DNA of 64,000 nucleotides from CCY15215 sp039194995 (GCA_039194995.1 JBCCVR010000004.1:1-64000); one strand, 5' to 3'; shown: positions 32,912 through 42,751, counted from the stretch's first letter. Numbers and translations are program-made. Notes: a model not told the origin generated them from the letters alone.

Positions 32912-35467
32912 ATGGCGATCGCTAACTATTTTAAAACGTATCACGAACTGGTTCTCTCGCGCATCCTATCTGGTCAAACGGGACTCTATTCCCATCAAAG
33001 AGAAGCACTCCTCGCCCTCTATCAAAAAGCCGTGCGGGGAGATTTGGACGGCGTGCATCGGCAAGCTGCTTTAATTTTAGCAGGAGTGGGGACAGGCAAA
33101 ACTTTAATTCAGGCGCTTACACCCTTTATTCTATCCCCGTGGATGCAAGGAGAACGCGCCCTCTTTTTATCCGATAATTGTACCCTGCGCGATCGCTTTC
33201 TGCGAGATTTTCCCACGGATGCTAAAGGTCATCCCCACTATCAACAATGGCTGCTTTACAGTTTAAATATTTTACCTCCCGGAGTGCCACCGCCGACGAT
33301 TGTAGGCTTAGATGCCAGCAATTTTAATAGTTATGCTTACGCCATGCACTGTGCCGATATTTTGGTAGGAAATCGGCAATTTGTGGTGAATTTGGTTAAT
33401 CGTGGTGACATCGAACCGGATAGTTTGGGGATATTAATTGTGGATGAAGCGCATTTCGCTGCCGCTTCTTCTTATCGCACGATTACGGGTTATTTTGAAA
33501 ATGCGTTATTAACCTATTTTACCGGCTCTAAATTCCGCTCTGACAGTCAGCCTTTACCCTACGTCCGCTATGCAGAGGTCTCAGATTGGGATGTCAATAA
33601 TGAGGCGATCGTACATTATGCACCCGTTGCCGATTATGAATTTTCTTTACAAGACGCGTGGAAATTAGAGCCGCCTCCTATTAAAAAAGTAACTTTGCAA
33701 GAAGCCACTAGCGAAGCCTTTTTAATTGAAGAAGAAGGAGAAGAAATTTCTTATACCCCTGAAGAATTTTTTAATAAAGCCGAATGCGATCGCCTCTGGT
33801 TTCGCAAGATTTTATTTGCTGATAATTTCTCCCTCCCGGTATTGCAAAAAACAGTGGAAATACTCTTGGCAAAACGTCAAAAAACAGGGCAACCTCACGC
33901 GGCGATCGTGCGTGCGTTAAATATCCCCCACGCCCATCGGGTTACGGAATTATTAGAGAAGAATTTCCCTCTCTTAAAAGGTCGCGTGGGAAGCATTCAC
34001 AGCGATCGCGAAGGTTTCGATCTGGCAGGTCGTCCGGGGGAGATTATCCAACGGTTTTATAATGGCGATTTCTGGGTTTTAGTTCATTGCGGGATGGTGG
34101 GAGTTGGATTCGATCATGCTTGGGCTTCTGTGAGTTGTTGTTTGTGCGTTCTCAAAAGTATGTCTCCCGCCGAGCAAGAATGGGGTAGAATCGTGCGTCG
34201 CGTACCGGGAGACTCCCCGGGCTATTTTCCCAGCTTAGAACATCCGAATTGGGGCGTTATCGTAACTCATGAAAGTTTAGATATTCGTCCTCTATTCGAG
34301 AAATTCTTGCAAGGAATGGAAAGTGACACGATCAAGGATATTCCTCCCCCCCGTCCCAATCCTGTTCTTGTTAGCGAATATGAAGCAGGAGAAACAATTT
34401 TAAGTCTTTCCGATACCTCTTCTTTGCGATCGGGAGATATTTTGCAACTGTCCACATGGGTAGAGTCCGAACCCAGTCCTCCTCCTAAATTCAATTTAGG
34501 TCGAGAATTAGGATCGACAACCGTTGCTGAATCAACAGGAACTTATGAGGATCGTGCCGCGATCGCGATTGCTGCTGCGAATGAATCTGAATCCCCTCTT
34601 TCTGGGGAGGAACATTTCGATCCTCAATTACCGAGTGGCGATCGTGCTTTACGTCCTCCCCTACCTTGGCAAAATGAAGTCGATGCGATCGCAGAAAATT
34701 TAGGGAAAATCCGCAGTTTGCGAACCTTTAATATTCAAATAGAAGCCGTTTTAGACGAAAAACACGTACAAATTGCACCAACATGGAACGATATTCCCCG
34801 AGGGGCAAAAATCAAGCGGGAACGCACGCCTCAATCGTTACCGGATGCTCATTTTCTGAGTCACGTTAACCTCGATTGGCAAGTTATGGTTGGAGAGGAA
34901 CTCATGTCTTATACCGAATATAAAAAACGAGAAATTTTGCAACAAAAAGGTTTTAATTTGAACGAAGAAGGCGAGATTGTTGCGAATAGTATAGAATTGC
35001 GATCGCTGATGCCAGATTCTGCTTATCAGTTATTTTTGAAAGGATTGGAAGCAGAATTAACCAGTATTGATGTTGAAGTCCCCCAAAATGACAATGCGAT
35101 CGCGCGTCCCGATAAAGCGAAAATGGAAATCCAAGGACGTTATGGGGGACAAATTCGGAGTTTGATTCACGATCTTTTGCATCAGCATCGTTTCGTTCCC
35201 GATGGTAAAAATGGGACGTTTTTATTAGATCGTCCCGTGCCTTTATTACAAGAAGAAATCGATCGCGTTGAAGCCAAAGGAGAGGAGGTTTCTTTTAAAA
35301 ATAATCAACAATTTCTTCATTCTGCCGTTTTTGCTTATATTAAGGAAGCGACGGGAAGAAGTTTTTCCGAACATAATGAGGAACAATATCGCGAAGTTTA
35401 TCAACTCGCCAGAATTTACCTTCTACGTCTGCGAGAACAATTGCAATGGAAAGTCAGGAAAGAATAA
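32912..35467 (+). CDS. SF2 helicase, partner of HNH nuclease (defence candidate)
   Basis: 851 residues. Walker A LAGVGTGKT (57-64), DEAH-box LIVDEAHF (175-182) and motif VI EQEWGRIVRR (421-430) place it in superfamily 2 with two RecA-like lobes, within residues 30-470. A low-complexity acidic linker (about 545-590) leads to an unrecognised C-terminal region (590-851) with two ordered stretches. The lobes resemble type I/III restriction-like or phage-defence helicases. No methyltransferase is nearby. Function in defence is inferred from its HNH neighbour. Confidence 0.8.
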   Translation: MAIANYFKTYHELVLSRILSGQTGLYSHQREALLALYQKAVRGDLDGVHRQAALILAGVGTGKTLIQALTPFILSPWMQGERALFLSDNCTLRDRFLRDFPTDAKGHPHYQQWLLYSLNILPPGVPPPTIVGLDASNFNSYAYAMHCADILVGNRQFVVNLVNRGDIEPDSLGILIVDEAHFAAASSYRTITGYFENALLTYFTGSKFRSDSQPLPYVRYAEVSDWDVNNEAIVHYAPVADYEFSLQDAWKLEPPPIKKVTLQEATSEAFLIEEEGEEISYTPEEFFNKAECDRLWFRKILFADNFSLPVLQKTVEILLAKRQKTGQPHAAIVRALNIPHAHRVTELLEKNFPLLKGRVGSIHSDREGFDLAGRPGEIIQRFYNGDFWVLVHCGMVGVGFDHAWASVSCCLCVLKSMSPAEQEWGRIVRRVPGDSPGYFPSLEHPNWGVIVTHESLDIRPLFEKFLQGMESDTIKDIPPPRPNPVLVSEYEAGETILSLSDTSSLRSGDILQLSTWVESEPSPPPKFNLGRELGSTTVAESTGTYEDRAAIAIAAANESESPLSGEEHFDPQLPSGDRALRPPLPWQNEVDAIAENLGKIRSLRTFNIQIEAVLDEKHVQIAPTWNDIPRGAKIKRERTPQSLPDAHFLSHVNLDWQVMVGEELMSYTEYKKREILQQKGFNLNEEGEIVANSIELRSLMPDSAYQLFLKGLEAELTSIDVEVPQNDNAIARPDKAKMEIQGRYGGQIRSLIHDLLHQHRFVPDGKNGTFLLDRPVPLLQEEIDRVEAKGEEVSFKNNQQFLHSAVFAYIKEATGRSFSEHNEEQYREVYQLARIYLLRLREQLQWKVRKE

Positions 35468-35559
35468 CTCGCGGATGTTCCTAACGCACCCAACCGATCT
35501 AAAATGAAGTCAAAGAGAGTGATTGAGTATCAACTCATTCAAATAGATTATTGCAACGA

Positions 35560-36438
35560 ATGAAAAAACTTCTTATTACGGGATCTAGCGGTTTTCTCGG
35601 CTGGAATTTATGCCAAATGGCCAAACAACAAGATTGGCAGGTTTTTGGAACGTATTACGCCCATTCTCCCAACCTTCCCGAAGTCGCCTCCATAAAAATC
35701 GATTTAACCAATTTTCAGGCCTTAAAAGCACTATTTTCGGAAATTAAACCCGATGCCATCATTCATTTAGCAGCCGCTTCCAAGCCAAATTACTGTCAAA
35801 CCCATCCAGAAGAATCTTATCGCATTAACGTCACGGCTTCTTATCATATTGCCGATCTATGTGCCGAATTCGAGATTCCCTGTGCGTTTACTTCTACCGA
35901 TCTCGTATTTGACGGTTTAAATCCACCTTATCGCGAAAGCGATCGCGTCTGTCCGGTCAGTATTTATGGGGAACAAAAAGTATTAGCAGAACGTGGTATA
36001 TTAGAACGCTATCCCAAAACTGCCGTCTGTCGAATGCCTTTAATGTTTGGTGTTGCTGCTCCCCATTCTTCTAGTTTTATTCAACCTTTTATTTCCAAAC
36101 TGCGTCAAGAGGAGGAATTAAGTTTATTTTTTGATGAATACCGAGTGCCTGTCAGCGCAGAAACTGCAAGCAGAGGTTTATTTTTAGCGGTTGAAAAAGC
36201 AGAAGGTATCTTACATCTAGGTGGAAAAGAACGCCTTTCTCGCTACGACTTTGGCTGTTTAATGGCAGAAGTTTTAGAGCTACCCAAAACGGGTTTAAAA
36301 TCTTGTTCTCAAAAAGATGTTCCCATGCCAGCCCCTCGACCCGCCGATCTGGCAATGGATAGTTCAAAAGCCTTTGATTTGGGTTATAATCCCCCAACTT
36401 TACGAGAAGAATTAGAAGCGCTTAAGGGAAGAGTATAA
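35560..36438 (+). CDS. RmlD-like NAD(P)-dependent sugar reductase (extended SDR)
   Basis: About 292 residues from the ATG at 35560 (a TTG three codons earlier is possible). The Rossmann motif TGSSGFLGWNL binds NAD(P)H at the N-terminus. The catalytic Tyr-Lys pair is in SIYGEQKVLAE. The family, dTDP-4-dehydrorhamnose reductase-like, makes nucleotide-activated deoxysugars for surface polysaccharides. The rml genes that would fix the substrate are not adjacent, so the exact reaction is uncertain. Confidence 0.83.
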   Translation: MKKLLITGSSGFLGWNLCQMAKQQDWQVFGTYYAHSPNLPEVASIKIDLTNFQALKALFSEIKPDAIIHLAAASKPNYCQTHPEESYRINVTASYHIADLCAEFEIPCAFTSTDLVFDGLNPPYRESDRVCPVSIYGEQKVLAERGILERYPKTAVCRMPLMFGVAAPHSSSFIQPFISKLRQEEELSLFFDEYRVPVSAETASRGLFLAVEKAEGILHLGGKERLSRYDFGCLMAEVLELPKTGLKSCSQKDVPMPAPRPADLAMDSSKAFDLGYNPPTLREELEALKGRV

Positions 36439-36460
36439 AGTGTTATTTGTGTCTTGGTCA

Positions 36461-36544
36461 GCATTCCCTTGCGTCTTTCTTGGTGCGCATTCCCTTGCGT
36501 CTTTCGCCGACGCGGGGTCGCACCGCTTTCGCCGACGCGGGGTC
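36461..36544. repeat. GC-rich direct repeats
   Basis: GCATTCCCTTGCGTCTTTC occurs at 36461-36479 and 36487-36505. CTTTCGCCGACGCGGGGTC occurs at 36501-36519 and 36526-36544 with 25-base period. The tract is far more G/C-rich than its surroundings. It resembles interspersed cyanobacterial repeats of the type scattered through multicellular genomes. Confidence 0.75.
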
Positions 36545-36619
36545 TGACCGCTTGTTTGTGGCTTGCACTGAGCTTTTTCGAAGTGTTCGTTATTTGCGGT
36601 AATTCAAGCGGATTTGATA

Positions 36620-37567
36620 TTACTTCTTTTTCTCCTTGTATCTCATATCTGCATATTTCTTCATCACGCGATTAAAAGTTTTTGCAACACCCGTTCCTTT
36701 CGATGCACTCACTAGGGCGACAGAAAAATCGATATGATGTTCCGGTTTGGCAATTTTATCGCAAGCATCGCGAATATTATACTCGATGCGTTTGAATAGA
36801 TTGCGGGCGTACTCTTCTACATTCGCCAAACTTACACCGGGGATACAGCCCATTGCTACAATTTGTTCTAGCAAATCCATCTTATTAATGATTAGAGTCA
36901 CACACAACAGGTTTTTACTGTATACCGTGGCAAAAACAATTTCTAAAATTGCCGGAACAATATATTCAAGATGCTGTTCAACTCGCTTGCGGATTTTAGT
37001 TTCGGTATCAACGGCCAACCATTCAACTAATTCATTAGTATCTAGTGGTTTGCTATTTTTTTCAATTCGCGGGGCAATATCAACAATAAAAAAGACTCCA
37101 TTCACCAAACGCCTGTCTGGGGGACCAATAACCTGTGGTGACGCATTGAGAGTATTCTGGGAAGGAGATTGACCTTGATAATCGGAGACAACAATCCGAC
37201 AGCGTCGTTTCGTTTCCAAGTCTAAGTATTTTTCTGCCGTATAGAAGGCAAAATATTTTGTGGCTTGTTCGGGTCTGACTTCCCCACCCAGCCAACTTTT
37301 AATCAACGTGGTCTTGCCGCTACCGCCGCGACCGTAGAGATAGAAACGACTTGAAGGCTTCTTGAGGATGGAATCATTGCGGAGACTATCCACCATATCC
37401 CGGTAGAGTTCTGTCGTTGCGCCGACCGAAATGAGGGCAAAAACGGCAACCAGCAAAAGGCTAATCAAAATAGGCCCGGCCACTTTTTCCGAACCTTGCA
37501 GAAAGATAACGACGACTACGGCGCAAACGATCAAAAATATGAAGATTAAGGTTCTGCGTCCTCTCAT
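36620..37567 (-). CDS. Membrane-anchored GTPase-like protein
   Basis: About 315 residues from the ATG at 37567 (an ATG at 37603 would add 12). Two membrane helices (about 6-24 and 31-50) are followed by a P-loop domain: G1 GRGGSGKTT (79-87), G3-type DYQGQ (129-133), G4 NKMD (228-231) and G5 SASKG near the end. This set points to guanine specificity. The layout recalls SRP-receptor beta and Rag/Arf-type anchored GTPases, but bacterial members have no settled function. Not in an obvious operon. Confidence 0.78.
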   Translation of the reverse strand: MRGRRTLIFIFLIVCAVVVVIFLQGSEKVAGPILISLLLVAVFALISVGATTELYRDMVDSLRNDSILKKPSSRFYLYGRGGSGKTTLIKSWLGGEVRPEQATKYFAFYTAEKYLDLETKRRCRIVVSDYQGQSPSQNTLNASPQVIGPPDRRLVNGVFFIVDIAPRIEKNSKPLDTNELVEWLAVDTETKIRKRVEQHLEYIVPAILEIVFATVYSKNLLCVTLIINKMDLLEQIVAMGCIPGVSLANVEEYARNLFKRIEYNIRDACDKIAKPEHHIDFSVALVSASKGTGVAKTFNRVMKKYADMRYKEKKK

Positions 37568-37795
37568 TGTGTCATTCCGGTTGCGATGGGGTATGGGGGT
37601 CATTCTACGTTAGTATACGCTGATAAATATCTCTGGGGACATTTTCTTAACGCTGTAAGGGAGGAAGCGATCGCGGGCGGTCGCTTTTATTTTACTTGGC
37701 ATGGGGAATTTCTTTATACTTCCCGCCAGTTTTCAGTTAATTTCCGGATAAAGGGAAAAATTGCCCTCCGATCGCCGTTCACTTGTGTTATTTTT

Positions 37796-40717
37796 TTATT
37801 TCGCTTCCATCCAATTTTTTCCGCCTCGCACGTCTACAACTAAGGGAATGCTTAAGCGTACGGCATTTTCCATCCCTTCTCGAATTTGCGGTTCTAATTC
37901 TTGCCATTCTTCTGGTGGAATTTCAAAAACCAATTCATCGTGAACTTGCAACAGCAATTTGGCCTGATAATTTTGCAAAATTTTGTGCAAGCGAATCATG
38001 GCAATTTTAATAATATCCGCACTCGATCCCTGGATGGGGGCATTGGCGGCTGCTCTTAAGAGTTGTGAATCTCCTTGGGAAAGTTTTTTCAGGGTTTCTA
38101 GTTCGATCGCTTCGGGATCTCGTCCTTTGAGTCTGCGCAGGCTTTCTCCGGCAAAATTAAAGTAACGGCGGCGTTTGCACAAGGTTTCGACATAACCGAG
38201 GGCGATCGCTTCTTTTTTCATTCGTTCTAAGTAGGCAAAGACATTGGCATAACGCTCTCGATAGCGATCGATAAAGACTTTGCCTTCTTTGCTACTCACT
38301 CCAGCTTCTCGGGCGAAGCGTTGGGCACCCATACCATAGATTACCCCAAAATTAATCGTTTTGCCCAAGCGGCGCTCATCTGGGGTAATCTCTTCTTTTT
38401 CAAAGAGTAATTGTGCGGTGACGCGATGCACGTCTTGGCGATCGCGATAGGCTTTTAAGAGAATGGGTTCTTGACTTAAATGGGCGAGGATTCTTAATTC
38501 AATTTGGGAGTAATCGGCGGAGACTAATTGCCATCCTTCTCGCGGTAAAAAAGCTTGGCGAATTTGCCTTGAAAACTCGCTGCGAATGGGGATATTTTGT
38601 AAGTTGGGACTGGAGGAAGAAAGGCGGCCCGTTGAGGTACCCGTTTGGTTAAAATTGGTGTGAATGCGTTGGGTTTTGGGATGGACGAGGGCGGGAATTG
38701 CGTCTACATAGGTTGATTTGAGTTTGGAGAGGGTGCGATATTCGAGAATGCGATCGATGACGGGATGATCTCCTTGTAATTTCTCTAAAGTTGCGTGGTC
38801 TGTGGAATAGCCTGTTTTTGTTTTTCGGGTTTTTCTCGTACTCAATCCCAAGGTTTCAAACAGCAATTTACTTAACTGTTTGGGAGACCCTAAATTAAAT
38901 TCTTCTCCAGCCTCTTTGTAAGCATTTTTTTCGATATCTGTCAAGTCTTTCCCTAACTGTTCGGAGAGTTTTTGGAGATAATCGGTATCGATACAAATAC
39001 CTCGATCCTCCATTACAGCGAGGACAGGTTCTAAAGGTTGTTCGACTTCTAGAAATAGTTTTTCTAGTTCGGGTATTTTTGCCAGTTCTTCTTGCAATTT
39101 TGGCACGAGACAAAAGGTCGAGTAGACATCCATACCGCAATAGTTTGCAGTTTTAGGAATGGAGAGATCGGCAATCGTTTTACCTTTGGGAATGTCTAAA
39201 TCTTTATAGCTTTTGGCTTCGATCCCGGTTAAATATTTGAGGGAGAGATCGGTTAAATTATGCAGGCCATCAGGAATGAGAATATAGCTGGCTAACAAAG
39301 TATCAAAAACAACGCCCTCTAGGGAAATACCTTGATATAAGAGAACGAGGCGATCGAATTTTGCATTTTGTAGGGATTTGGGATAGTTTTCGCTTTCCAG
39401 AATGGGTTTTAATGCGTCTAAAACCGTTGTTTTTTCCAATTGCTGCCCTTCGCTATGATTGAGGGGAATATAAGCCATTTCATCGGGCTTTTCTCCCCAA
39501 CAGCAACCGAGTCCGACTAATTCAGCATCGCGAGGTTCGAGGGAATTGGTTTCTGTATCCCAAGCAACGGGAATTTGGGGATTGGTATGGGTTTTTAGGC
39601 GATCGACTAAGGCTGTTAATTTTTCTACTGTATCGATAATTTCCGGTGAAATAATCGTCTCTTCTTCAACTTCTGCATTGTCGGTATCTTCAGCACTAAA
39701 AAACCATGTCTCCTCGCTTTCCGGTGCGTCCATTTCCAAGAGAGCGGATTCGGTAAAATCGCCGCCGAATCGTTCTTGTAATTTGTCGATTTGTTGCAGT
39801 AGCTTTTTGAGTTCTAATTTTTCTAGTAAGGGTTGAACTTTTTGGCGATCGAATCCGGACAGTTGCAAATTCTCGAATTCAAGGTCTAAAGGAATGTCGA
39901 GTTTAATGGTTGCCATAAACTGGGAGTGTTTAGCATCTTCTTGTCCGGTTGTGAGTTTCCTGTTATTTGCTCCTTTAATTTGGTCGAGATTTGCATAAAT
40001 ATTCTCTAATGTCCCATACTCTTTCAGCAATTTCACTGCTGTTTTATCGCCAATTCCTTTAATGCCGGGAATATTATCGGATTTGTCGCCACACAGGGCT
40101 TTATAATCGATCACTTGGGAAGGGTTTATTCCCATTTTTTCTTCAACTTCTGCAGCTTTAAATTCCGGCGATCGCGATCGCGCACTTTTCATCGCCTTCG
40201 GATCTAAATACAACACGCTAATCTGTTTTTCATCATCAACGACTTGAAATAAATCGCGATCGCCAGTGACAATTTTAACGCGATGTCCCGCTTGACTTCC
40301 CGATCGAGCCAGCGTACCAAGAATATCATCGGCTTCGTATCCCGGGGCGATAACCGTCGTTATTTTTAATGCTTGTAAAAGTTCTTGTAGATTTTTCAGA
40401 TCCGGGAAGAAATCTTCCGGCGTTTCTTGGCGATCGGCTTTATAGTTAGGATCGGCTTGGTGGCGAAAGGTTGGCTTATCCGTATCGAAGGCGATCGCCA
40501 GATATTTCGGTTGTTCGACTTGGATGACTTGCAAAAGAGACTTGAGAAAGCCAAAACAGATATTAGTGGGAATTCCCGTGGAAGTGCGCAATCCCCCATC
40601 TCGTCCCTTAGCAAAGGCATAATAGGAGCGAAAGGCAAGGGAATGTCCGTCAACGAGAAGCAAAGTTAAGGGGGATGTTGAAGCGTTCAAAGGTTTTTCA
40701 AACTCTACCATCCCCAT
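37796..40717 (-). CDS. polA: DNA polymerase I
   Basis: 973 residues. The N-terminal 5'-3' exonuclease (LLVDGHSLAFRSYYAF through KGIGDKTAVKLL) is followed by a 3'-5' exonuclease domain that retains DTETNSL acidic residues, and a family A polymerase domain with the A motif SADYSQIELRILAH, B motif GKTINFGVIYGMG and C motif LLQVHDELVFE. The enzyme removes RNA primers and fills gaps. The retained 3'-5' residues suggest proofreading, unlike Taq-type enzymes. Confidence 0.97.
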   Translation of the reverse strand: MGMVEFEKPLNASTSPLTLLLVDGHSLAFRSYYAFAKGRDGGLRTSTGIPTNICFGFLKSLLQVIQVEQPKYLAIAFDTDKPTFRHQADPNYKADRQETPEDFFPDLKNLQELLQALKITTVIAPGYEADDILGTLARSGSQAGHRVKIVTGDRDLFQVVDDEKQISVLYLDPKAMKSARSRSPEFKAAEVEEKMGINPSQVIDYKALCGDKSDNIPGIKGIGDKTAVKLLKEYGTLENIYANLDQIKGANNRKLTTGQEDAKHSQFMATIKLDIPLDLEFENLQLSGFDRQKVQPLLEKLELKKLLQQIDKLQERFGGDFTESALLEMDAPESEETWFFSAEDTDNAEVEEETIISPEIIDTVEKLTALVDRLKTHTNPQIPVAWDTETNSLEPRDAELVGLGCCWGEKPDEMAYIPLNHSEGQQLEKTTVLDALKPILESENYPKSLQNAKFDRLVLLYQGISLEGVVFDTLLASYILIPDGLHNLTDLSLKYLTGIEAKSYKDLDIPKGKTIADLSIPKTANYCGMDVYSTFCLVPKLQEELAKIPELEKLFLEVEQPLEPVLAVMEDRGICIDTDYLQKLSEQLGKDLTDIEKNAYKEAGEEFNLGSPKQLSKLLFETLGLSTRKTRKTKTGYSTDHATLEKLQGDHPVIDRILEYRTLSKLKSTYVDAIPALVHPKTQRIHTNFNQTGTSTGRLSSSSPNLQNIPIRSEFSRQIRQAFLPREGWQLVSADYSQIELRILAHLSQEPILLKAYRDRQDVHRVTAQLLFEKEEITPDERRLGKTINFGVIYGMGAQRFAREAGVSSKEGKVFIDRYRERYANVFAYLERMKKEAIALGYVETLCKRRRYFNFAGESLRRLKGRDPEAIELETLKKLSQGDSQLLRAAANAPIQGSSADIIKIAMIRLHKILQNYQAKLLLQVHDELVFEIPPEEWQELEPQIREGMENAVRLSIPLVVDVRGGKNWMEAK

Positions 40718-40800
40718 TGTACAAACGAATTACCCCGATCGCGAACTGAGGTCGAGGGATGCTGAGGTCTCTCTCGGTTGCGAATCGCGGCGAATCGCGA

Positions 40801-40995
40801 CTACCATTGTGCTTGGTCGATCATATTTTTGCATTTTTGCCAGATTTCTAGCTCGGAACGCCATTTTTCCAGTTCGGTTCTGAGTCGAGTCGGATCGCCG
40901 ACATAGGTTGACAAAATTAACTCTCTTCGATCGATTTTGTCCTTGAGGGTATTGGTTTCTAGAGAGATTGTGTTTTGAATTTCCGAGATTTTCAT
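40801..40995 (-). CDS. Small hypothetical coiled-coil protein
   Basis: 64 residues from the ATG at 40995. The open frame extends upstream to 41145 but crosses a region that looks non-coding. The sequence is helical with charged heptads (LKDKIDRRELILSTYVGD; LRTELEKWRSELEIWQKC). No family is recognised. It is divergent from the DUF3153 gene. Confidence 0.55.
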   Translation of the reverse strand: MKISEIQNTISLETNTLKDKIDRRELILSTYVGDPTRLRTELEKWRSELEIWQKCKNMIDQAQW

Positions 40996-41165
40996 GGCTG
41001 CGATCGCTATCCTAAAAAATGATTGCTGTTTGCGGTTGTTAAAACTTTGTAACAGAATATATCTAATTTTGTCATTGAGGGCAACCGGAAAGAGAAAACG
41101 CGGAAAAGTCCCCGTTTCCTGTAGGATCGAGAGGAGTAGGTGCAATTGTGGAGGAGATTCGCCGC

Positions 41166-41966
41166 ATGAGTTTGGGATACAGACAACGGCGTTTAAAGTT
41201 CCGGCTGTCTCGCTGGCTGTTCGTCGCCTTTTTGGTGGTTTCGGCGCTCTTTTTATCCGGCTGCATTCGCTATGATGTAGGCGTAACGGTGCGGGGTCAA
41301 AATGGCGGGACGATTTCCCAGCACGTTAAATTGGGCGAACAACTGACTCGCTTTAGTCCTACAGAAGCCTCTCGCTGGCTGAAAACCATTGAAGATCGGG
41401 CCAAAAAACTGAAAGGGAAGAGCAAATATATCGCCGATGACGAACTTCTCGTCACGATTCCGTTCTATAATGGCAAAGATTTAGTTTCCAAGTTTAACAA
41501 GTTTTTCAATCCCGCCGGACAGGATATTGCTACCTCGGAATCCAACACTCTCGATGCAGTCCAACTGGTTTCCGAGATTGAGATCGAGCAAAGCAATCTT
41601 ATTTTAGTCGAACGCGATCGCCTTAGTTTGGCGGTGGATATGCGCGGGTTGGAAGTATTGAGCGATCGCTCTCCTATTTCCCTCGAGTCTGGTTTCCCCA
41701 TTACCATCGATTTTTCCCTCTCCACTCCTTGGGGTGCAAGATATTTGGTGCGCACTCCCGACGGGATTTCTCCCCCCGTGCGACGGGTTGGAGATCGCTC
41801 CATTTGGACGCTACAAACCGGAGAAATCAATCATATTGAGGTAGTTTACTGGGTGCCGAGTTATTTGGGGATGGGGTTTATCGCGATTGTTTTGTTGACA
41901 ATTGGCGGAATTTATGTTAGGGATCAATATTTTTCTGGCTCGGATACCCCGGTAACAACTTCTTAA
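41166..41966 (+). CDS. DUF3153 lipoprotein
   Basis: 266 residues from the ATG at 41166, preceded by GGAGGAG; a GTG six codons earlier is less likely. A lipobox LFLSGC ends the signal peptide and is followed by a DUF3153 domain (YDVGVTVRGQNGGTISQHV), with a C-terminal membrane helix (about 235-255). Proteins with this domain are restricted mainly to cyanobacteria and plastids; the role is not established. Confidence 0.83.
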   Translation: MSLGYRQRRLKFRLSRWLFVAFLVVSALFLSGCIRYDVGVTVRGQNGGTISQHVKLGEQLTRFSPTEASRWLKTIEDRAKKLKGKSKYIADDELLVTIPFYNGKDLVSKFNKFFNPAGQDIATSESNTLDAVQLVSEIEIEQSNLILVERDRLSLAVDMRGLEVLSDRSPISLESGFPITIDFSLSTPWGARYLVRTPDGISPPVRRVGDRSIWTLQTGEINHIEVVYWVPSYLGMGFIAIVLLTIGGIYVRDQYFSGSDTPVTTS

Positions 41967-41974
41967 AATAAAAA

Positions 41975-42535
41975 ATGGTTGTCACTCCAATTTCCACGCA
42001 CCGATGGACGGTGGAACAATACCACCAAATGATAGAAACGGGGATTTTAACCCCTCGCGATCGCGTAGAACTGATTCGAGGAGAAATTGTCGATGTGAGT
42101 CCGCAAAAGCCCGTTCATGCGGTTTTAATTTGTTTGTTAGCAGATTTATTGAGAGAGCGGTTGCAAGGCAATGCTTATGTGCGATCGCAACTTCCCATTA
42201 CCCTGTCAAACTCAGAACCCAGTCCCGATCTGGCGATCGTGCGGGGGACGGCGAGAAGTTATCTGACTCAACATCCCCTACCAGACGATATTTTCTGGCT
42301 CATTGAAGTCTCAAATACAACCCTCGCTTTCGATTTAGGAGCAAAAGCAGAAGTTTACGCGATCGCGGGAATCCCGGAATACTGGGTTTTCGATTGTCAA
42401 CAAAATCGTCTGCACCTGTTTCGAAACCCGCGATCGGGTCAATATCAACAAGAAATGATTATTTCAGGAGGCGAAAATATCTCTCCCATCGCCTTTCCAC
42501 ATCTCACTTTAACCATCGAGGAGTTTTTGATTTGA
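41975..42535 (+). CDS. Uma2 family (DUF820) PD-(D/E)XK nuclease-like protein
   Basis: 186 residues. Landmarks are DRVELIRGEIVDVSP near the N-terminus, SEPSPDLAIV with the catalytic Asp and LIEVSNTTLAFDLGAKAEVYA with the EXK-type pair. The family is greatly expanded in cyanobacteria. Its restriction-like nuclease fold is clear but biological roles are unknown. It follows the DUF3153 gene by eight bases, probably by chance. Confidence 0.9.
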   Translation: MVVTPISTHRWTVEQYHQMIETGILTPRDRVELIRGEIVDVSPQKPVHAVLICLLADLLRERLQGNAYVRSQLPITLSNSEPSPDLAIVRGTARSYLTQHPLPDDIFWLIEVSNTTLAFDLGAKAEVYAIAGIPEYWVFDCQQNRLHLFRNPRSGQYQQEMIISGGENISPIAFPHLTLTIEEFLI

Positions 42536-42544
42536 ATTAAGATA

Positions 42545-42751
42545 TCAGGAAAGTGAAGGCTGCAATGCGAGCATCTTTGTATCCCATTTTTTCCATTCTG
42601 AAGCCTCAAAGGGATGAGCCGCCAAACTACACGCCTTCCAACAGCCTTGTACTGGGACGTTTAATTGACGGCAGTTTCCACCACGTCTTCCTTGAGGGGC
42701 ATAAAAAATACAACGGCGACAAGTTGATGTTAAAGATTTTTCTGAGTCCAT
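42545..42751 (-). CDS. Cysteine-rich small protein, cyanobacterial type
   Basis: 68 residues with four Cys in two pairs (CRRC, then GGNC and GCWKAC) that could bind zinc or form disulfides. The stretch GRRGGNCRQLNVPVQGCW and the following KACSLAAHPF are, in my recollection, conserved in short cyanobacterial proteins. Start ATG at 42751. It is convergent with the Uma2 gene. Function unknown. Confidence 0.68.
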   Translation of the reverse strand: MDSEKSLTSTCRRCIFYAPQGRRGGNCRQLNVPVQGCWKACSLAAHPFEASEWKKWDTKMLALQPSLS

